Below, in pieces: positions 35,301-47,719 of a DNA stretch of 64,000 nucleotides. Under the pieces are notes generated by a model. That model was given only the letters and a program-made list of their open reading frames with translations, did not search any database and had not been told where the DNA came from. How positions within the stretch are numbered: position 1 is the stretch's first letter; each line of letters opens with the position of its first letter. Where the stretch lies: contig NC_039312.1 of the NCBI RefSeq assembly GCF_900246225.1, positions 33,241,768 through 33,305,767 of the forward strand. Direction: 5' to 3'. The translations under genes and the position numbers were made by a program. This stretch comes from Astatotilapia calliptera (taxonomy: Eukaryota > Chordata > Actinopteri > Cichliformes > Cichlidae).

Positions 35301-36435
35301 TGTCCTGTCTTGCATTTGAGAGCTGAGCGGTTTTCCGTTGCTTTGCTGGTGGCTTGGAAACTACAGATGTGAATCTGACTGAGAAACTGAGCACACTGCA
35401 CACTCTTCACTTCACAAGATAACCCACCCTAAATTAAAGCCTGTTTAATACTCTTTTTTACTTTAATGGGAGCAGTAATGTACAAAATAAACATTATGTG
35501 GTCTATTCAGTACGACTTCAAAATAATGATTGAGACCATAAACTCATCAGAAAAATGTTTACTGAAGTCATAGAAGGAGGGATGTACTACCAACAAAGTT
35601 CAACAAAGCAGACTCTCCTTTAGTCTATCGTGGTTGACAAAACCTAAAACCCAAGTCACAAGTTTCATGTTGGTGGTTATTGACTTTGTCTTTGAACCCA
35701 GGCTTTCTATTTCAGGCTGTGTGCGTGTTCACATAAAAAGGGGCGTGTGTGAGTTTTGCCTACTCTGATCAGTGACATTATCTGCAATTATGATGAAATA
35801 TACGAAGACCGCAGAGAATGTAACAATAAAATGCAACACTGTTGCAAATATGAGAAGAGATCAACGCAGCAGAAAATTACTAATCTGGTGTTTTAGCGCA
35901 CAGAACGGTAAAAAACCTCCAAACACTTTAATTGCAGTTAACTATTTTAACATTGAGTGTGCTCTAAGTGGTGACAGCTGCTCGTTACAACTCTGAAACT
36001 TTAAACTGGTTACATTTAAATATTAAAGGTTATTGTTTCACAACCTAATAAGGGAAACATGGAAATTGCTCTGTAACTTTACATTTATTTTAAAAAGGAA
36101 ATCAATAAAAAACACTTAATTTGTGACATTTGTGAGGTATGGCTCAACTTGAACATATAAAACATTTTCCCCCAGCAGGAGGTTGTATATGTACATATTG
36201 GGAAAAAAAATGAAGTCATGGTTGACCCGGCTGATTTTAAAACAAAACTGAACATAATCCGCTCCTGTTTATTAAAAAAAAGTTACCATGGAGACTAACT
36301 TGTCTCACAAACCCATTAATGTTGCTAACTGAGAAGAATGTAGGTTTAAAGCGCCTTAAGATTAAATAACATTTATATAAAGTCTTTGGTTGAACTCATT
36401 TCAAAAATCACGCTTTTCCATGAATTAAAAGGTTC

Positions 36436-36707
36436 ATCTCCAAAAGTTGAATTCGTTCATTTGGACGTAGCGTTTTGTGGGAGAAACGTTTCGTCACTCA
36501 TCCAAGTGACTTCTTCAGTCTCAGCTGACTGCAGGTTTCCCCAATCTTATAAACAGTGGGCTGGTTTCAGTCATTATGCAAATGTACTGTTTATAAGATT
36601 GGGGAAACCTGCAGTCAGCTGAGACTGAAGAAGTCACTTGGATGAGTGACGAAACGTTTCTCCCACAAAACGCTACGTCCAAATGAACGAATTCAACTTT
36701 TGGAGAT
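36436..36707. repeat. Perfect 121-bp inverted repeat with 30-bp loop
   Basis: The left arm 36436-36556 and the right arm 36587-36707 are exact reverse complements by base-by-base reading; the loop is 36557-36586. The arms carry a sequence I recognise as common in fish interspersed repeats (TCACTTGGATGAGTGACGAA, ACGTTTCTCCCACAAAACG). Short ATTAAAAGGTTC copies at about 36424-36435 and 36734-36745 bracket the structure and may be a 12-bp target duplication. Open frames on both strands that start in this region simply translate the two arms. Confidence 0.9.
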
Positions 36708-36759
36708 TTACTTTCCTGGATGATTGAGAATGCATTAAAAGGTTCGTCATTCATCTGGG

Positions 36760-38115
36760 CTTGACTAACAAAATGTGTGACAAATCAGCTGACAGCTATG
36801 GTGAAGAGAAAAGCGAGAGAAGAAGAGAAAGAAAGTAACATCTTTATCTTCACTGACGTGTGACACCCTTTTTCCTTACTCTGTTTTTAGTTCCCAGTGT
36901 AGAGCTCAGTCAATCACATGATCACAGCAGTAAGTCACGGGAGTTTTTCCTGGGGGTGTTAAAGCATGGAGCTGGTTAGGCTAGTTTTTGGGCCAGAGTG
37001 CACAGGCCAATGCCTTAGCCCTAAGCCTTGTGCACTCAGTAACTGACACGCATGCAGCTCCCCTTCCCTCCCCTCCAGGGCACTAACCAGAGGAGTGTGC
37101 ATGTCAAGACAGATGGGTCACAGATAAGACTCTTTCAAGGCCTTCTCTTGCGACTCACTCATTACCCTCTCCCAGCTCTCCCTCAACCTTTTTGCTCGAC
37201 ATCTGTGATCTTCCTACCCCTGCTCACAGACTTCAAACCTGTGTCTCATTCCTGTTGCACCTCACTTGCTGTCAATCACATCATTCTCAGTGCAAGTCAT
37301 GACCCAGTTTGCACACTTGGGCTAGCTGCTCCTTGCCTTAAGTGGCATTCTCCTCATAAACTTATTTTGACCTCTCTTTATCAGCTTTCATTCAGCATTT
37401 TAAAGAGTGCTCCTTAATGCTGAGCTGAACATGCTCCATGTTCCCTCTTCACTCAGCCTCTCTGGGGTTCCCAGGTATTCATGACTGAACCCTGACACAA
37501 GACTTTCTTTGCCTCTATTTCCCACCCCATTTTTTAGCACTATGTCTCAAGGAGGGTTGCATTCACTTAACCCCCTGGAGTACTCTACACTCTATATGAT
37601 CATGTTTATATCTCATGCACAGCCTGAAGCTATTATCATATTATCATATCATATCACCATATTATATTATCACCTCTCCCTTTGGGTATTACTCGGTGCT
37701 TATGTTTTTAGTCAAGAGGTTGTAAGTTATTCAAACACCAGTGTTTAGAATATTTTGTGGGATTTGAGTGACAGCCGGTGTGTAAGAACGTTCAGCTGAC
37801 CAACAAAGCTCATGATATTCACACAGCTGCTTTTATATTTGCTGCAGAAAGACACATAAACCTGTGCTCATAAAGCTCCACTCCAATAAGTTTATCATCA
37901 TAAAATCAGAGTGAGAGTTAACAGACACTGGTCACATTTATGGCTCAGCTCCAAATATCATAAACGGAACTGATCAGCATCGAGTTTTCTCTTGTGGTCA
38001 TTGGTGTCACTCTGCACCTGCTGCACATTAGTTTTCGATGATGGACGTATGCATTAGCAGTGTTAGGAGTATGTAGGGATGTCTGTTGGACAGTCAGTCT
38101 AATGCTTTGGTTGAC
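36760..38115. other. Non-coding stretch
   Basis: Mixed pyrimidine-rich and AT-rich sequence; the 121-codon open frame at 37052-37417 resembles nothing known. A TATCATAT-rich patch lies at 37630-37670. Confidence 0.45.
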
Positions 38116-38116
38116 A

Positions 38117-38440
38117 ATATCTGTAAGTACTGACTGAGTGGTTGGCACAGTGGTAGCTGTAGTTTTCCTCCACAATCCAAAGACATGGACGTTAGCTTAG
38201 TTCAGAGGTGGGCAATTCCAGGCCCCGAGGGCCGGTGTCCTGCAGGTTTTAGATCTCACCTTGGGTCAACACACCTGAATCACATGATTAGTTCGTTACC
38301 AGGCCTCTGGAGAACTTCAGGACATGTTGAGGAGCTAATTTAGCCATTTAAATCAGCTGTGTTGGTTTAAGGACACATCTAAAACCTGCAGTTGCCTGGA
38401 GTTGCCCACCCCTGGCTTAGTTGGTCACTGTAAATTAATT
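38117..38440 (+). repeat. L2/SINE-like repeat interrupted by a hAT MITE
   Basis: GGTTGGCACAGTGGTAGCTG, CCTCCACAATCCAAAGACAT and GACGTTA precede the MITE; GGTCACTGTAAATT follows it. With the MITE and one target copy removed, the text matches the common teleost repeat (CCAAAGACATGCATGTTAGG, then TTGGTGACTCTAAATT). Confidence 0.65.
38203..38414. mobile_element. hAT MITE with 8-bp target duplication
   Basis: The ends are CAGAGGTGGGCAATTCCAGG and, inverted, GGAGTTGCCCACCCCTG. GCTTAGTT flanks exactly on both sides (38195-38202 and 38415-38422). The 212-bp interior is non-coding. Confidence 0.9.
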
Positions 38441-38530
38441 CAATGTGATTCAATTGTATTTATAAAATGCCAAATCAAAGCAACAGTCACCTCAAGGCAC
38501 TTTATATACAGAGAAGCCCCAACAGTCCGA
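38435..38530 (+). repeat. Dispersed AATTCAATT/AAGGCGCTTTATA repeat, copy 2
   Basis: ATTCAATGTGATTCAATTGT, then TATAAAATGCCAAATCAAAG and CAGTCACCTCAAGGCACTTT. Same family as 8960-9057 and 51455-51700. It begins right where the L2-like repeat above breaks off. Confidence 0.6.
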
Positions 38531-38610
38531 TTAGATTTGATTCTGGATTTAACTGTGAGAAAATGAAGAGAAACCAATATGAGAGAAATATGCGGATTAC
38601 TGGCACGGAA

Positions 38611-38784
38611 GTTGCCTCGAATGCTTGTCTGTCTCTGTGTTGTTTGCCTGTGATGGGTTGGTGACCTGTCCATTATCAGCTGTGTTAGAGACCCTGGCCT
38701 TGTGACCCTTGTTGGATAAGTTTTAGAACAATAGATAACTGACTCTTGGATGCCACAACAGAGTGCTACAGAGGTAGTGCAACC
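38611..38784 (+). repeat. 174-bp segment, copy 1 of an identical pair
   Basis: From GTTGCCTCGAATGC to GAGGTAGTGCAACC; identical by reading to 43649-43822, with unrelated sequence on both sides. The interior contains the L2-like motif GGTTGGTGACCTGTCC. Confidence 0.85.
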
Positions 38785-41700
38785 TATGTTAACATCACTC
38801 TGGTTCACTCAACAAAAAGCCAGTTTTCTCACATAATAAGCTCTTTTTGAGCGTACCTTGCAGGTAAAAGTCTGTGTGGACAGTGAAAGAAGAAACCCAT
38901 TTGCTGAAATCCAATCTCGGCTCCATCAGCTACAGTCTGAGTAAGATTCATAAATAATAGCCAGCAGGCGGAGCAGGACGTCTTAAACCTGATATCCACA
39001 ATTTGGATATCCCAGATAAACCAGCAGGTGCTTATTCTTGTTTTGGCCAGTACTATCATGATTAAATGTTCATTTTTACAGGGGTTCTCACTCTGGCCTT
39101 GGGAGGGGGACACATGCACATGCAATGCAGACTTTATCATTAGACAGACAGAGTTGTGTATCAGAGCAAGAGTTTTGGACTCAACATTAAATGATCTTTA
39201 ACTGGAATCTTCACTGTATAAAATCATGTAATGTAAAATGACACACATTTGAGAATAGCCAAAGTAACTGTTAAGTAAATAGATAGTGGGTCTAATGTTT
39301 CCTGCCTGCCTTCTGCACACTCTACCCAGACAGCGCAGTTGTCAAGGCTCAGATCTAGACTCAGACACAAGACACTGAAATAAAAGTTTAACAGATTTAT
39401 TGCAGGCATGGAGAATAAACAGGTATTGCAAGGCAGTAATTTTGGAGCAGATGGTCAACTGAAACACTCTCAGTTTATCTTTGGATGGTGTGGTAGTGGA
39501 GAGCAAGAATAGAGAATGGGGGAAGACATACAACTAAGGGCTCCAGGCCGGACTAAAACTGTTGCATTTCAGCCTAAGGAGATAGCTATCTGCTCAGTCC
39601 ATGAGCTAAACTGGCACCCTGCTTTCAGATTCTTGTTCTCATGGCTTCACAGAGGTAAGCCAGGTTAGATCAAGGTAAGCAAACCCAGTAACATAGCCCA
39701 TACGGACCATAGAAGTCAAACAACACCATCACAGTAGCAACAACGAGGCATTTCTTTAGACTTGAGGTTAATGACCAATTGTACACCGGTTACTTGATTG
39801 CAAACAGCTTTCAGGTGTGTCAGTTGTGCAGGGAGTGCAGGGAAATCCTGTGTCTGAAAGGCAGCATAAACCCATAATGCATACCGACAGGAGAGAGAGG
39901 GAGAGAAAAAACAAAGTCGAAGGACAGAAACGGCAGGTTAGCATCAAGGACCAGAGGACCACAACAGGCATGGCAAAGTTTTTCCACTGGTGGGAATGCA
40001 TCCTGAGCTTCTGCTGCATGTTCCCTAGACACTCTTTGTGATTGTAAATTATCCTGAAAAGTTTTTCAGAAGGAGTTGTGCAGTAAACAAACAAATAAAA
40101 AAAGGTATCTGCTTCACTCAGGTTGTCGGTTGTGGTCTAAAGTAAATTGCATTGGACACAACCCCCTAAATTTAATGCCACTGCATTGGAAATAGATTTC
40201 CAAAGCTGTTTCATCCTCTGACAATCTGTTTTGCAGTAGGATCTGTACAGATTAAGTGCAGCCTCAGAAAACCAGTGGTGTGCCTTTCACGCTTCCATTT
40301 TGATTCCAACTGAAAACAGCCAGCTGTTGTAATCTCCTAAAAACATGCAACACTTTTGTAGTTTTTCAATCACGTCTAAAAAGGATGCCCCCTCTATGGG
40401 GTATCTTTAACTTCTATAATATCCCATAAGCAATATTGTTAAGGCTGCAGCTCAGGTCAAAGGGGTCAGCCATATGCAAGGCCAGCAAGCACAGGGTTAA
40501 TCTTGGCTCTTCCAGATGTACTCACCAACTCAAAGGACCTGCGAACGCTCTGGTCGGACTTCCACAGAACGTGATCTATTGTTCGTCTGTCAGCTGCTCC
40601 GTGATATATTCTATCCTACTCTCGTGGACAAAACATATCTGAGCGATTATACAAGTGAGGCCATTTGCCCTGCAACAACGGCAGCCCGGTGACTGTGGAC
40701 ACCAGGCAGCTTGACCTCAGGGTCTCGCGCTTCTTTGTTTCCTTTGACCTATGTTTCTTTTACCCCCCTCTGAACCTAAAACCTCTGTCCTTCCAGTTCT
40801 CTCCCCCCGCCTCTATTCCATGCCCTTTTCTCCCACAGACTCTTCACACACATACAAATAAAGAAATGGGGCCCCCTTCAGTTTATTTTATTAGCACTTT
40901 GAAACCCGGGCCTTTTACAGGGGAAAGGACGGAAAAATAATAGGAAAGAGGTTTAATTAGGAGAGTTGTTAGGGTTCAAATAAAACAACAGGGTCAGGGG
41001 GAAGTGTTGGGTCAAATAGGAGTGTGTGGGTGTTGATATGAGGACTTTGTCATCTTTGGGTTTGACCCCCATATCCACAGAAAAAGGAAGGGCAACACTG
41101 AAGACCTGAAGAGTGTCTTAAGATAGGGGCACACTTTCTCTGAAGTGTTAGCAAGGCCACGGGCAATTCTTTTACGAATCCAAAGTGAGAATGTGAATGA
41201 AGGAGTTCAAGGTGTTGCACACTTTCTACTCTCTGAGGATTTACATTGTTCCTACAAAAGGATGGCTGCTCACCACATAAAGCAGTATGTACAGTTTCAG
41301 CTGTGTGTCTGTGTATACATATGTGTTTGTTCAGTACCAGGTGTGCCGTCCCCTTCCTTTGTGATCAGCCCATCTGTGGATTGTGACATGGAAACCCCTG
41401 CAATTTCCTTTACTCAACTCTTTACCGGCTTCCGACTCCCTGAGCGTACGATCCCCTTCTGTCCCCCTTCTCGCGTTCCCTCTCCTCCATTTCCCCTTCC
41501 CCTCTTCCTCTCCTCCCGAGTGGCCGCTCCCTTCGGCTTTCTCGCTGTTTACCAAACATACCAACGGCCTCCTCCTCCCTCTTCCCTTGCTCCTGCACAT
41601 GCATGTCTTTGTTTGCGCTCATCTGAGTAGAAAATGCTTTCCAACTATTGGTGCGGCTGCAGTGTGAGACAGAAGGCCTTAAGTGGTGCTCGCCAGGGGG

Positions 41701-43560
41701 GAAATCGGGGGCTCTGGATGCTGCTGAGTGCTAAGACACTCCATCCACCTCCTCCAAGGGTGTGCAGGGGGTGAGGGAGGGTGAGAAAGGATGATGCAGA
41801 GGAGGGGAATCCCCAGAGCTTGGCACAAAGAGAGCCTGCACTGTGATCAGTGAAGTCTTAACACCATATCATCAGAGGCAGACAAAGAACATGATGAATA
41901 TATTGCAAAACTTTGTTTGTTTTTCAAACCATGGCTTCTTGCCACTGTTTCACAGATGAAACAGTCTAAACATTTCTAAGGTAAGAAATGGATCTGTATG
42001 ATTTTTATATATGTGTATATATATATCTATATATACATATAGATATTGGTATATCAATCTTTATGCTTTTTGCCAGTGGTGGTGTGTTTTTAAAGGAAGC
42101 ATTCTGTATCTAATTTTATGTGAGCTTTATAGCTTGTCCCCACATGTGAAATCATATGACAAATCCCTAGAGATTTGGATTAAAAAGGAAACAATGCATT
42201 TCCCGGAATTCTGTAAGCGGTACAATATTCGGCACAAAGGGATTAAACCTTTATCTCTAAACTTTTGCATCAGTCACAGTCAGATGTCGCTGCCAAAGAG
42301 CCCTGCAGATGGGATGATGAGCGTGCTGCTCGGTGAGATGTAGGTATTATAAGTGGCTTGCTCCAGGATGACCAAGTAGGTCAAGAGAATCAAGGCGGGA
42401 GTGAAGGGGCTCACAAAGCTGTGAGGGGAAGGTCAAGCGTGAAATCCCTCCCTCCTTGCCGCTGTGACCCCCCAGGGAGGATCTGTGGACAAGCAGTGAG
42501 GTTTGTGCGTTTGTAGCTGTACTGATGTGGCAGTAGTGCCAGTCAAGCAGAGTCCTGAAAAATCCATGTTACATAAGTTAAACTACCTGAAGGACCTATT
42601 TAGTGGTACAAAACAACCTTGGCAAGGTTGTTTTTAATAAAGTCCTTTCCTTCTTTCACAGTTTAAAGTGCTTTGCTGTATCAGCAGCAGCTATTTTCAG
42701 GACATAGAACAAAGGAGTATCTCATGAGAAGGCTGTCCAGCTGACCTTTAATGCAGAAATGCCTTTAAGTGTAGCAGGTGCATCTATTGGAGCACAGATA
42801 CTCCAGGTAGGCAGTCCTGGAATGTAGTCTAAAGTAAAGTGAAAAAATCAGCTTTATACAAGTATGTGGGTGTTGGCCCCGTGGTTATGTGTGAAGTTGA
42901 AGAAAGTGTTTGAAGAAGCAAATGTTGAATTTACTTACTGTCTGTTAATAAAGGTGATATATTGATATACTTATATTTCAACTAATAAAAAGACAGTCAC
43001 AACTCTACATTTATCACAGCTTTAAATCTATTTAATTAGAATCAACCGTTTCAACTCAAGTGCCAATGACTCGGATATTCTTTGTGATTGACAGGTGGTA
43101 TCTGTTTTATTTAAACCTGTGACATGTTTAGTCTGGCCTCATCTTAGTTATTGGACAGTGATCTAAAGGCCAAAGCCTCAGAAAAATTCAAATGAGCCTG
43201 ACAGGGTATTTAAAAAGATTTCCAATTATTTATTTTAATAAATAATTCCACTGTTATAGAGCTAAAATACAAGTGGCAGAGATTTCAAGCAACGTGTCAG
43301 TTCAACATGACCAGCAATTTCAACCTTAGAGTAAATAAAATGTTCAAGAACCCCAACAGTCTCATCACAGCATCTTTGCAGCTACTGGTGCATCCATATG
43401 CAATCAGAAAGAGTTTTACAAATTTGATTTTCATTTAATAAATTACTGATAAGATCATGTTCCTTTTGGTTGTATTCAGTTTTCTTTATCTGGCAAGACA
43501 ACTGCTTCTTGTTCAAATATATGTAGCTTCTTTTTCATATATCTGTATATATAAGATACT
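38785..43560. other. Non-coding stretch
   Basis: I see no gene. 40650-41850 is GC-richer with pyrimidine-rich runs that give spurious open frames (for example 41145-41630). A TA/TATAC microsatellite-like tract lies at about 42005-42045. Short open frames around 39770-40090 match nothing known. Confidence 0.4.
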
Positions 43561-43648
43561 CATGCATGCAGGCTTCATCTAGGGGCTCATCTTCCTCCAG
43601 CCAGATTGTGTTAGCATGCACTGCCGCCTCCATTTTTGTCCATATTTT

Positions 43649-43822
43649 GTTGCCTCGAATGCTTGTCTGTCTCTGTGTTGTTTGCCTGTGATGGGTTGGT
43701 GACCTGTCCATTATCAGCTGTGTTAGAGACCCTGGCCTTGTGACCCTTGTTGGATAAGTTTTAGAACAATAGATAACTGACTCTTGGATGCCACAACAGA
43801 GTGCTACAGAGGTAGTGCAACC
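43649..43822 (+). repeat. 174-bp segment, copy 2 of an identical pair
   Basis: Identical by reading to 38611-38784. The left flank (CATATTTT) and right flank (CATAAATG) differ from copy 1, and no clear target duplication is visible. Confidence 0.85.
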
Positions 43823-44163
43823 CATAAATGTTTTACAGGTGAAACTGTGAGTTTACTGGCATTAATTAAGAATTTATTTATCCTTCAAATAGTCACTAAA
43901 GTTGCAAACACTGGGCTCATTGTGTTGTAATTAACACTGTTAAGGCTTTGCAATGTCATATTGTCTGCAGTAACATTAAAGTGCCTTATCAGGATGTCAG
44001 TTATATAGGGGTACCATGTCTTGATGATCCCTAATACCAAGACAAAAGCAAGAAACCCAGGCATGTCCGACAGCGAGAGCTGTATCAGGTCCGGATGGTA
44101 ACAAAAAATGGGAGCAGCTTCAACAACTTCCAAACCAGCACAATGCTACTACTGCATATTCAC

Positions 44164-44300
44164 CTAATGTATATAATATATAATGTTTTTCCTCTCTCCC
44201 CCCTTTTGCACAAGTCGAGGAGCGTGTCAGGTTACATTTCACTGCGTGTTATACTTGTATAACTATGCATGTGACGAATAAAGAATCTTGAATCTTGAAT
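44164..44300 (+). mobile_element. LINE 3' tail with GAATCTT repeats
   Basis: CACAAGTCGAGGAGCGTGTC, TACATTTCACTGCGTG, CTATGCATGTGACGAATAAA and a closing GAATCTT-type repeat form the familiar 3' end of a fish non-LTR retrotransposon. An 82-codon minus-strand open frame just upstream (43885-44133) is unrecognised and may or may not belong to it. Confidence 0.6.
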
Positions 44301-45880
44301 GTTTTCAAATTATGCAAGAAAACTGTCTCCGCTAAACGTGGAGACAACATACTTGTTTCATCCATGCAGTGGGAGATATGAGCAGCTGGTGATGGTCTGA
44401 AAGCAAACAAATGACTCACCCGAGGAGGAAGCTTTTGGTGGAGCCTGTGATATTTGTGCTCGACAAGCAGAGCCCTAGAAAAAAAATCCCAATTTCAGTA
44501 TTATTATTTTATTATTATTAATTATAGTTTTATTATTTATGTGACAATATTGTGCAGGGTCCTGAAGAATTGCATGGTTAAGTCACTTTTATGTTAGACT
44601 GAAGGCTTAAGCAGTTATTTTGTACTTTTACTTGAAATTTACAAGGAAAACACTACAAAGATTTGGCTTCTGCTGTGTCACTATGATTGCACCACAATGC
44701 TACTGCACTTTGTGGCAAGTGAGGCCACAATCTGAAATAGTTAGTCTGTCAACAATGACAGAAGCTCATTGGAAAAGAAGGATAGAAAGTCCCTTTCATT
44801 TTGTTTTCACTAATAAAAGCTGTTGCCTCCAAGCTGCGATATCAAATACAGCAAATTTCCTTGAAATTGTTATATTGTTATATAATTTGGAGGTTATATT
44901 ATCCAACCCTACAGGCTCCTTGGAGTGGCTGACGAGCTGGACAAGTACACACTGAAAGCATGATTGATTAATGGATTACATACGTTCATAACTATACTAG
45001 AAACAATAAATACTAAATAATTTTCCCACAGTGTTTTATGGTTGATACCTGATCTGTAAAGAATGAGTAAATTAGGTTATCTTATTACAAAGTGGTGCCT
45101 TTGATGTACATGTTGAGTATATGTGTGTAGGTGTGTCATTGTGTGAGGAAGATTCCTTCTTGTGTGCCCTGCAGTCGGGTTGCTTATCCTGTCACACCCT
45201 GTTGCCTTCATGTCACTCCTGCACGGTGCCTGCTTTTCTCACTCTCTCTCCACCTCAACGACCAGCAGCAGAGAGACCCCCCCCCCCCCCAGTCTTCAGA
45301 CTTCTATTTGTCTGAAGACTGAAAAATAAAATAACTTCTTAATGAGTTGTTTAGATTAAGTGTGCACAACTTTTACATTTCACTTAACATTGGAATGATA
45401 AAATATGATTACATGCTGCAGTTTCCATTAATGAAGCAGAGTTGTTGCTTTGTGATGTAACTGTTGAACTTTAAATGGATCCATAAAACAGAAAGGCTTT
45501 TAGATTCTTATGAGACGAGGCTCTGTGGTAAACATTATTAAATTAAATGAGTATAAACTGAAGAACTACTGCTAGCTTTGATAATTAAATATGTGTTTAT
45601 GTGAACTAAATATGAATTTCCATGACAGTGTAGACAAGCCTCTAGGTGGAACGACCAACTTTTCTGGGCTCCTGGTGTCAGCATGTTGTCTGGATAACAG
45701 GTAACGGCTGTTATTTTTCTTCTTTTTATGTTCCATGGGCTGGTTGTTAATTACAGATGCATTTTACAAAGTGTAATTAATATCAGATTACTCCACGAAA
45801 ATCACTCCACAAGTGGGATAGAAACAGAAGGTAGAAAACTCCCACTATCACAACCCTGTCCTTTGCCATAGCTGTTTACA
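44301..45880. other. Non-coding stretch with poly-C and hairpin
   Basis: AT-rich. A 14-base C run (45277-45290) directly precedes a perfect 10-bp stem hairpin, AGTCTTCAGA and TCTGAAGACT, at 45291-45320. No gene recognised. Confidence 0.45.
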
Positions 45881-45884
45881 GAGG

Positions 45885-46145
45885 GCAGCTCGGTGATTGG
45901 TCAGTTCCAGGTTCCTCCCACAGTCCAAAGACATGCATTTAGTGGGGTTAGGTTAGCTGGCGATTCTTAATTGCCCATAGGTGTGAACGTGGGTGCGAAT
46001 GGTTGTCTGTGTCTATGTGGTAGCCCTGCAAAGATCGGTGACCTGTCCAGGGTTTACCCTGCGTCTCACTGTAGGATAGCTGAGATAGGCTCCAGCCCCT
46101 CTGCAACCCTGTTAATGATGAGTGGAAGAGGATGGAAGCTTACAG
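45885..46145 (+). repeat. L2/SINE-like fish repeat
   Basis: TCCCACAGTCCAAAGACATG, GGTTAGCTGGCGATTCTTAA, GTGCGAATGGTTGTCTG, GGTGACCTGTCCAGGGTTTA and GAGATAGGCTCCAGCCCC follow the usual order of the common teleost repeat. Confidence 0.75.
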
Positions 46146-47610
46146 AGGTTTTGACCATTACAAACCAAACCACCTTACTCTGAGAAATCTCTGTTGAGAT
46201 AAAGTACAAATTCATTAAGGACATTAAGGCATAAAGACAGCCTGACTGATTTTTCAGTTTCAGATTAAAAGACTATAGGTGTCATTTGTCTAAAGAATAT
46301 AATGCAAACATTTACACATGTAGAGCTCACCAGTCTCTTCAAATCTCTACAATACTCAGGAAAGGAAATAATTACTCAGGATTAAAATGGAAACATGACT
46401 TAAAGCCCTGAGACCAGGCTTCCCAGGAAGTATACACCGGGACTGGGAAGGAAGGAGGGGAAGTTTCCCTCTTGAGACCTCTAAAGTAACTGCGTCAAAA
46501 AAACAAAACAACTTTCTCTACCATTAATTAACTTGGAAAAGCTCCTTTCACTGGCTTTAAGTAATTGAGAATTTAAAAACTTAATTGGTAAACTAACCAA
46601 TATGCTTTTGTTTCTATGGCAGCAATACATCATCATCACAATGACAGCAGAAAGCCTGATTTCCCTTGTGAGGAAAGATGTGCAATGCATCAGGCTTAGA
46701 TAATGAATGGCAAGTAACTTAACTGAGGCTGAGTGACTATTGGCAAGTGATGACTTAAAGGTTTCCTTTAACATGCTGTCACAGAGAATAATGCAGCTGC
46801 CACAGAAGAATGTCCAGCTGAACGCTGGTGTTTTCGTTTGCCTGAATTTTAGGTTGGAAGACTGTTATTATGTTGAGTACTTTTCATGACCCCTTAGGCA
46901 CGGAGTCCTTTCCAAAACAGGTAAAGGTGGTGAGGTTTGTTTCATCTGTCAGCAGCCCTCAGCACCATGTGTGAGGTGAGAGGGAATGAAGTGCACTCCC
47001 AAGTGCTCCCTAGCACATCAGCATTACAGTTGTTATAATCTCTGGTGCATGTTTCATGCAGACGTGAATGTGATTGTGTGTGAAGAATGATTGATAAATT
47101 TTACATACGTTAGGTCCCTGCGGACCCCAAGAATAACTTATTGCAAGAAGCAAATATAACTGTATTACATTACAGTTAATTTCCATGTATTGTAAAATTA
47201 AAAATCTTCACTTTTCTTTACTAAAACTACAACTTTAATCCCAAGTACAATACATATGATTTCTTAAAAGGTTATTTACCATCCTTTGATTTTTGTATCA
47301 CTTACTTTCAGCAAAACGGTGTGTGCTGTATTTATATGAAAAAATCAATCTGGGTCATTTTGACCCCAGTATAAAAGTAAATGAAATAAAGACAAGCAGA
47401 CCACCAGCCAAAGACATAACTTCTCCAGCAGGTCCCAGGCCTGCCCCAGGGCCTCCATTACATGCTAGAAACACCTCAGCTTATCAAACAGGTACATCCT
47501 GCTCAGGTGCTCCAACTACGGCTCCTTTCGATGTGGAGCTATAGTGACTTTACTCTAAGACCCTCACACATGATTAAGCTCTTTACCCTCTCCCTAAGGC
47601 TTAGCATAGG

Positions 47611-47710
47611 AATGTAGCTCAGCTGGTAAATCGACAGCTTCACTTTCACACTCAGCTCTCTCTTCACTACAGACCAGCACAGAGTTTGACTGCACCAATC
47701 TGTCTGTCAG
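47611..47710 (-). mobile_element. Non-LTR reverse transcriptase fragment
   Basis: On the minus strand it reads GATTGGTGCAG...CTCTGTGCTGGTCTG, GTGAAGAGAGAGCTGAG and AAGCTGTCGATTTACC, matching a fish LINE segment encoding the IG-A-...VVKRELS-KAKLSIY stretch after the FADD box. It is decayed by substitutions. The TAGCTCAGCTGG inside it mimics a tRNA A box. Confidence 0.55.
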
Positions 47711-47719
47711 CTTCCTGAA

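Larger units (their letters stand above)
33871..36420. other. Non-coding stretch
   Basis: It contains a 19-base C run (34728-34746), a perfect 20-bp stem hairpin (34941-34985) and copy D of the dispersed repeat (35246-35300). 34180-34540 is GC-richer and non-repetitive. No gene seen. Confidence 0.45.

Noticed and set aside
36386..36754. Two proteins sharing a long identical stretch on opposite strands
   Set aside because: Both are translations of the two arms of the perfect inverted repeat, not genes.
41145..41630. 161-codon open frame
   Set aside because: It translates pyrimidine-rich sequence into a Pro/Ser/Leu-rich product; open frames on the other strand overlap it equally.
47611..47710. 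tRNA gene suggested by the A-box-like TAGCTCAGCTGG
   Set aside because: No proper B box, anticodon arm or acceptor pairing follows. The reverse strand matches a non-LTR reverse transcriptase segment, which explains the wording.
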